From an uncultured Bacteroidota bacterium (lineage in GTDB: Bacteria; Bacteroidota; Bacteroidia; Chitinophagales; Chitinophagaceae): 15,581 nt of DNA. Shown one piece after another: positions 14,429 through 15,581 of the stretch. The stretch covers positions 1 to 15,581 of the forward strand of contig CAIWKU010000382.1 of assembly GCA_903913355.1 (NCBI GenBank), written 5' to 3'. The notes below the pieces were generated by a model, which saw nothing but the letters and a program-made list of their open reading frames with translations, was not told where the DNA came from and searched no databases. The translations under genes and the position numbers were made by a program. Within the stretch, counting starts at the first letter, position 1. Every line of letters starts with the position of its first letter.

Positions 14429-15385
14429 CTACACTTCCTTATGAATATTCAATTTATGCAGTTCCAGTATCGTAGCTTGTCCATCATCGCTTTCGCGATA
14501 CATAGGTACAAATTTCCGGTTGAAAATAATTTCATTATACGTGTAGGAAGTGCGTTGTTGTACATAATTTGAAAACACATCATCAAAACCCCGTAACATC
14601 ACATATAGCTCCACATCGCCATTTTCCATATCTTCTTTAGTGAAACCATAAAAAGGGCTGGTTTCTGTGATGGGATGTACTACAGTCCAGCTCATGGACA
14701 TACTTTCTACGCGATTTCTTTCGAGATCAAGGGAAAAGTATTTGTAAACAGGTATTTCGTCTTCCAGCACTTTCAACCCTACATTCACTTTGACCTCCAG
14801 ATCGGTTAAAGAATGATTGTCTTTGTATGCGGCGAACCGAAACATCAACCCGGTGCCTTCTTTATATGGGCCCACAATCGCATCCTCGCTGAAAACAAGA
14901 TAACTTTTTGGTTTGGAAAAACGTCCGTAGATCAAACCCGTGGTGATTGCAAGAGCTGACAAGCCTGTTAATGATTCCAGGCCAGATATTAAGTTTGCAG
15001 CATCCCCAACCGGGTTTACCCTGCCATATCCTACCGTTGTAAATGTTTCCGTGCTAAAATAAAAAAGCTCTTTGAAGGTTTTCCATGTATCACCGGATTG
15101 GATTCCCTGCATTTCAGCTGGACCAATCAAAAAATATACGCCGGTAAATGCCAGGTTAATCCCTATATAAAATACAAGGATCACGGTTACGAATTTCCAG
15201 GTAGGCAGGTTAAGCATATCATGAAAAAGACTGGCTCTTCTCCAAAAAGGCATGCCTTCCTTTACAAGATTATACGACCCATCTTTATTAATAAACCGTC
15301 CGCTACCCAAATCTCCAGTGTTCGTACTGAACCCGGTATTATTATTTTGGTGAGAGAAGGGGTTTATTTTTTTGTATAATGACAT
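14429..15385 (-). CDS. Inward-rectifier potassium channel, KirBac type
   Basis: A tetrameric inner-membrane potassium channel. The 318-aa order fits KirBac: cytoplasmic N-terminus, slide helix with PFWRRASLFHDML (46-58), TM1 about 64-87, pore helix 104-116, selectivity filter TVGYG (117-121) in the context ETFTTVGYGRVNP, TM2 about 130-154, then RFSKP (155-159) at the gate and a beta-rich cytoplasmic C-terminal domain (160-318) with SEDAIVGPYKEGTGLMFRFA. The ATG at 15385 is clear. The protein could be gated by ligands or lipids acting on the C-terminal domain. Downstream is the small membrane gene; 48 bases upstream ends another minus-strand gene. Confidence 0.95.
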   Translation of the reverse strand: MSLYKKINPFSHQNNNTGFSTNTGDLGSGRFINKDGSYNLVKEGMPFWRRASLFHDMLNLPTWKFVTVILVFYIGINLAFTGVYFLIGPAEMQGIQSGDTWKTFKELFYFSTETFTTVGYGRVNPVGDAANLISGLESLTGLSALAITTGLIYGRFSKPKSYLVFSEDAIVGPYKEGTGLMFRFAAYKDNHSLTDLEVKVNVGLKVLEDEIPVYKYFSLDLERNRVESMSMSWTVVHPITETSPFYGFTKEDMENGDVELYVMLRGFDDVFSNYVQQRTSYTYNEIIFNRKFVPMYRESDDGQATILELHKLNIHKEV

Positions 15386-15433
15386 AACTGCTATTTAAAC
15401 ATAAATAAATATGTATTTGTATTATTGAGTCAA

Positions 15434-15555
15434 CTATTTTTCAGATGCCAGGTATTGTTTAAGAATTGTATAGGGAATAATCGAAAATACAGGACTATTG
15501 CAAGCTGATGAAGTTACATGAGGGAAATTTGGGCCTATATATAAGCCTTTATCTG
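15434..15555 (-). CDS. C-terminal fragment of an unrecognised protein, cut off by contig end
   Basis: On the minus strand 40 codons run open from the edge of the genuine sequence (15555) to a TAG at 15434-15436. The peptide is coherent: DKGLYIGPNFPH, then SSACNSPVFSIIPYTILKQYL and a charged end. The frame stays open into the adapter, so residues beyond 15555 are not real. It lies 48 bases upstream of the potassium channel gene on the same strand and may head the same operon. I cannot name the family from so short a tail. Confidence 0.5.
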
Positions 15556-15581
15556 AGATCGGAAGAGCGTCGTGTAGGGAA
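15556..15581. other. Illumina sequencing adapter remnant
   Basis: The last 26 bases begin AGATCGGAAGAGCGTCGTG, which is the reverse complement of the Illumina universal (TruSeq) adapter as read through short inserts. It is not biological sequence. Confidence 0.97.

Overview
The window looks like chromosomal DNA of a Bacteroidota member, most likely Chitinophagaceae or a close relative. This rests on family content and style: DUF3810 next to TspO, a YceD/DUF177-rpmF-plsX cluster with Bacteroidota-type L32 and PlsX, AT-rich leaders without clear Shine-Dalgarno sequences, and TAnnTTTG-type -7 elements. No rRNA, tRNA, CRISPR or insertion sequence was seen. The right end is a sequencing artefact: the last 26 bases match Illumina adapter, so the real sequence stops at 15555.

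Layout. (1) 1-1908, + strand: the C-terminal part of a DUF2130 protein with a PD-(D/E)XK-like core overlaps by 8 bases a 368-aa unrecognised protein carrying protein-kinase-like signatures. (2) 1932-4739: an Sfp-type phosphopantetheinyl transferase (-), dCTP deaminase (+), then TspO and a DUF3810 membrane metalloprotease-like protein (both -, overlapping by 14 bases). (3) 4896-7303, +: a lipid and ribosome cluster of YceD/DUF177, L32 (rpmF), PlsX and a PlsC-like acyltransferase, preceded by a good Bacteroidota promoter. (4) 7304-7847: a gene-poor stretch with a possible minus-strand gene remnant, two palindromic boxes against a -7 element, and a 63-aa membrane-anchored small protein. (5) 7848-10063, +: cystathionine beta-synthase followed 8 bases later by a BtuF-like metal/cobalamin receptor that lacks a signal peptide. 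(6) 10143-12414, +: a class II and a class I fructose-bisphosphate aldolase side by side, separated by a strong terminator. (7) 12518-13943, +: accD and smpB. (8) 13950-15555, -: a KirBac-type potassium channel with a small two-helix membrane protein downstream of it, and the tail of another minus-strand gene cut off by the adapter.

Most genes are core metabolism: phospholipid synthesis (PlsX making acyl-phosphate, the PlsC-like enzyme as a possible later acyltransferase, AccD supplying malonyl-CoA, the PPTase activating carrier proteins), glycolysis/gluconeogenesis, sulfur amino acids, nucleotide supply and ribosome rescue. The most system-like unknowns are the DUF2130/kinase-like pair at the left edge and the operator-controlled small protein near 7.5 kb. 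Functions for these two are inferred from motifs and context only.
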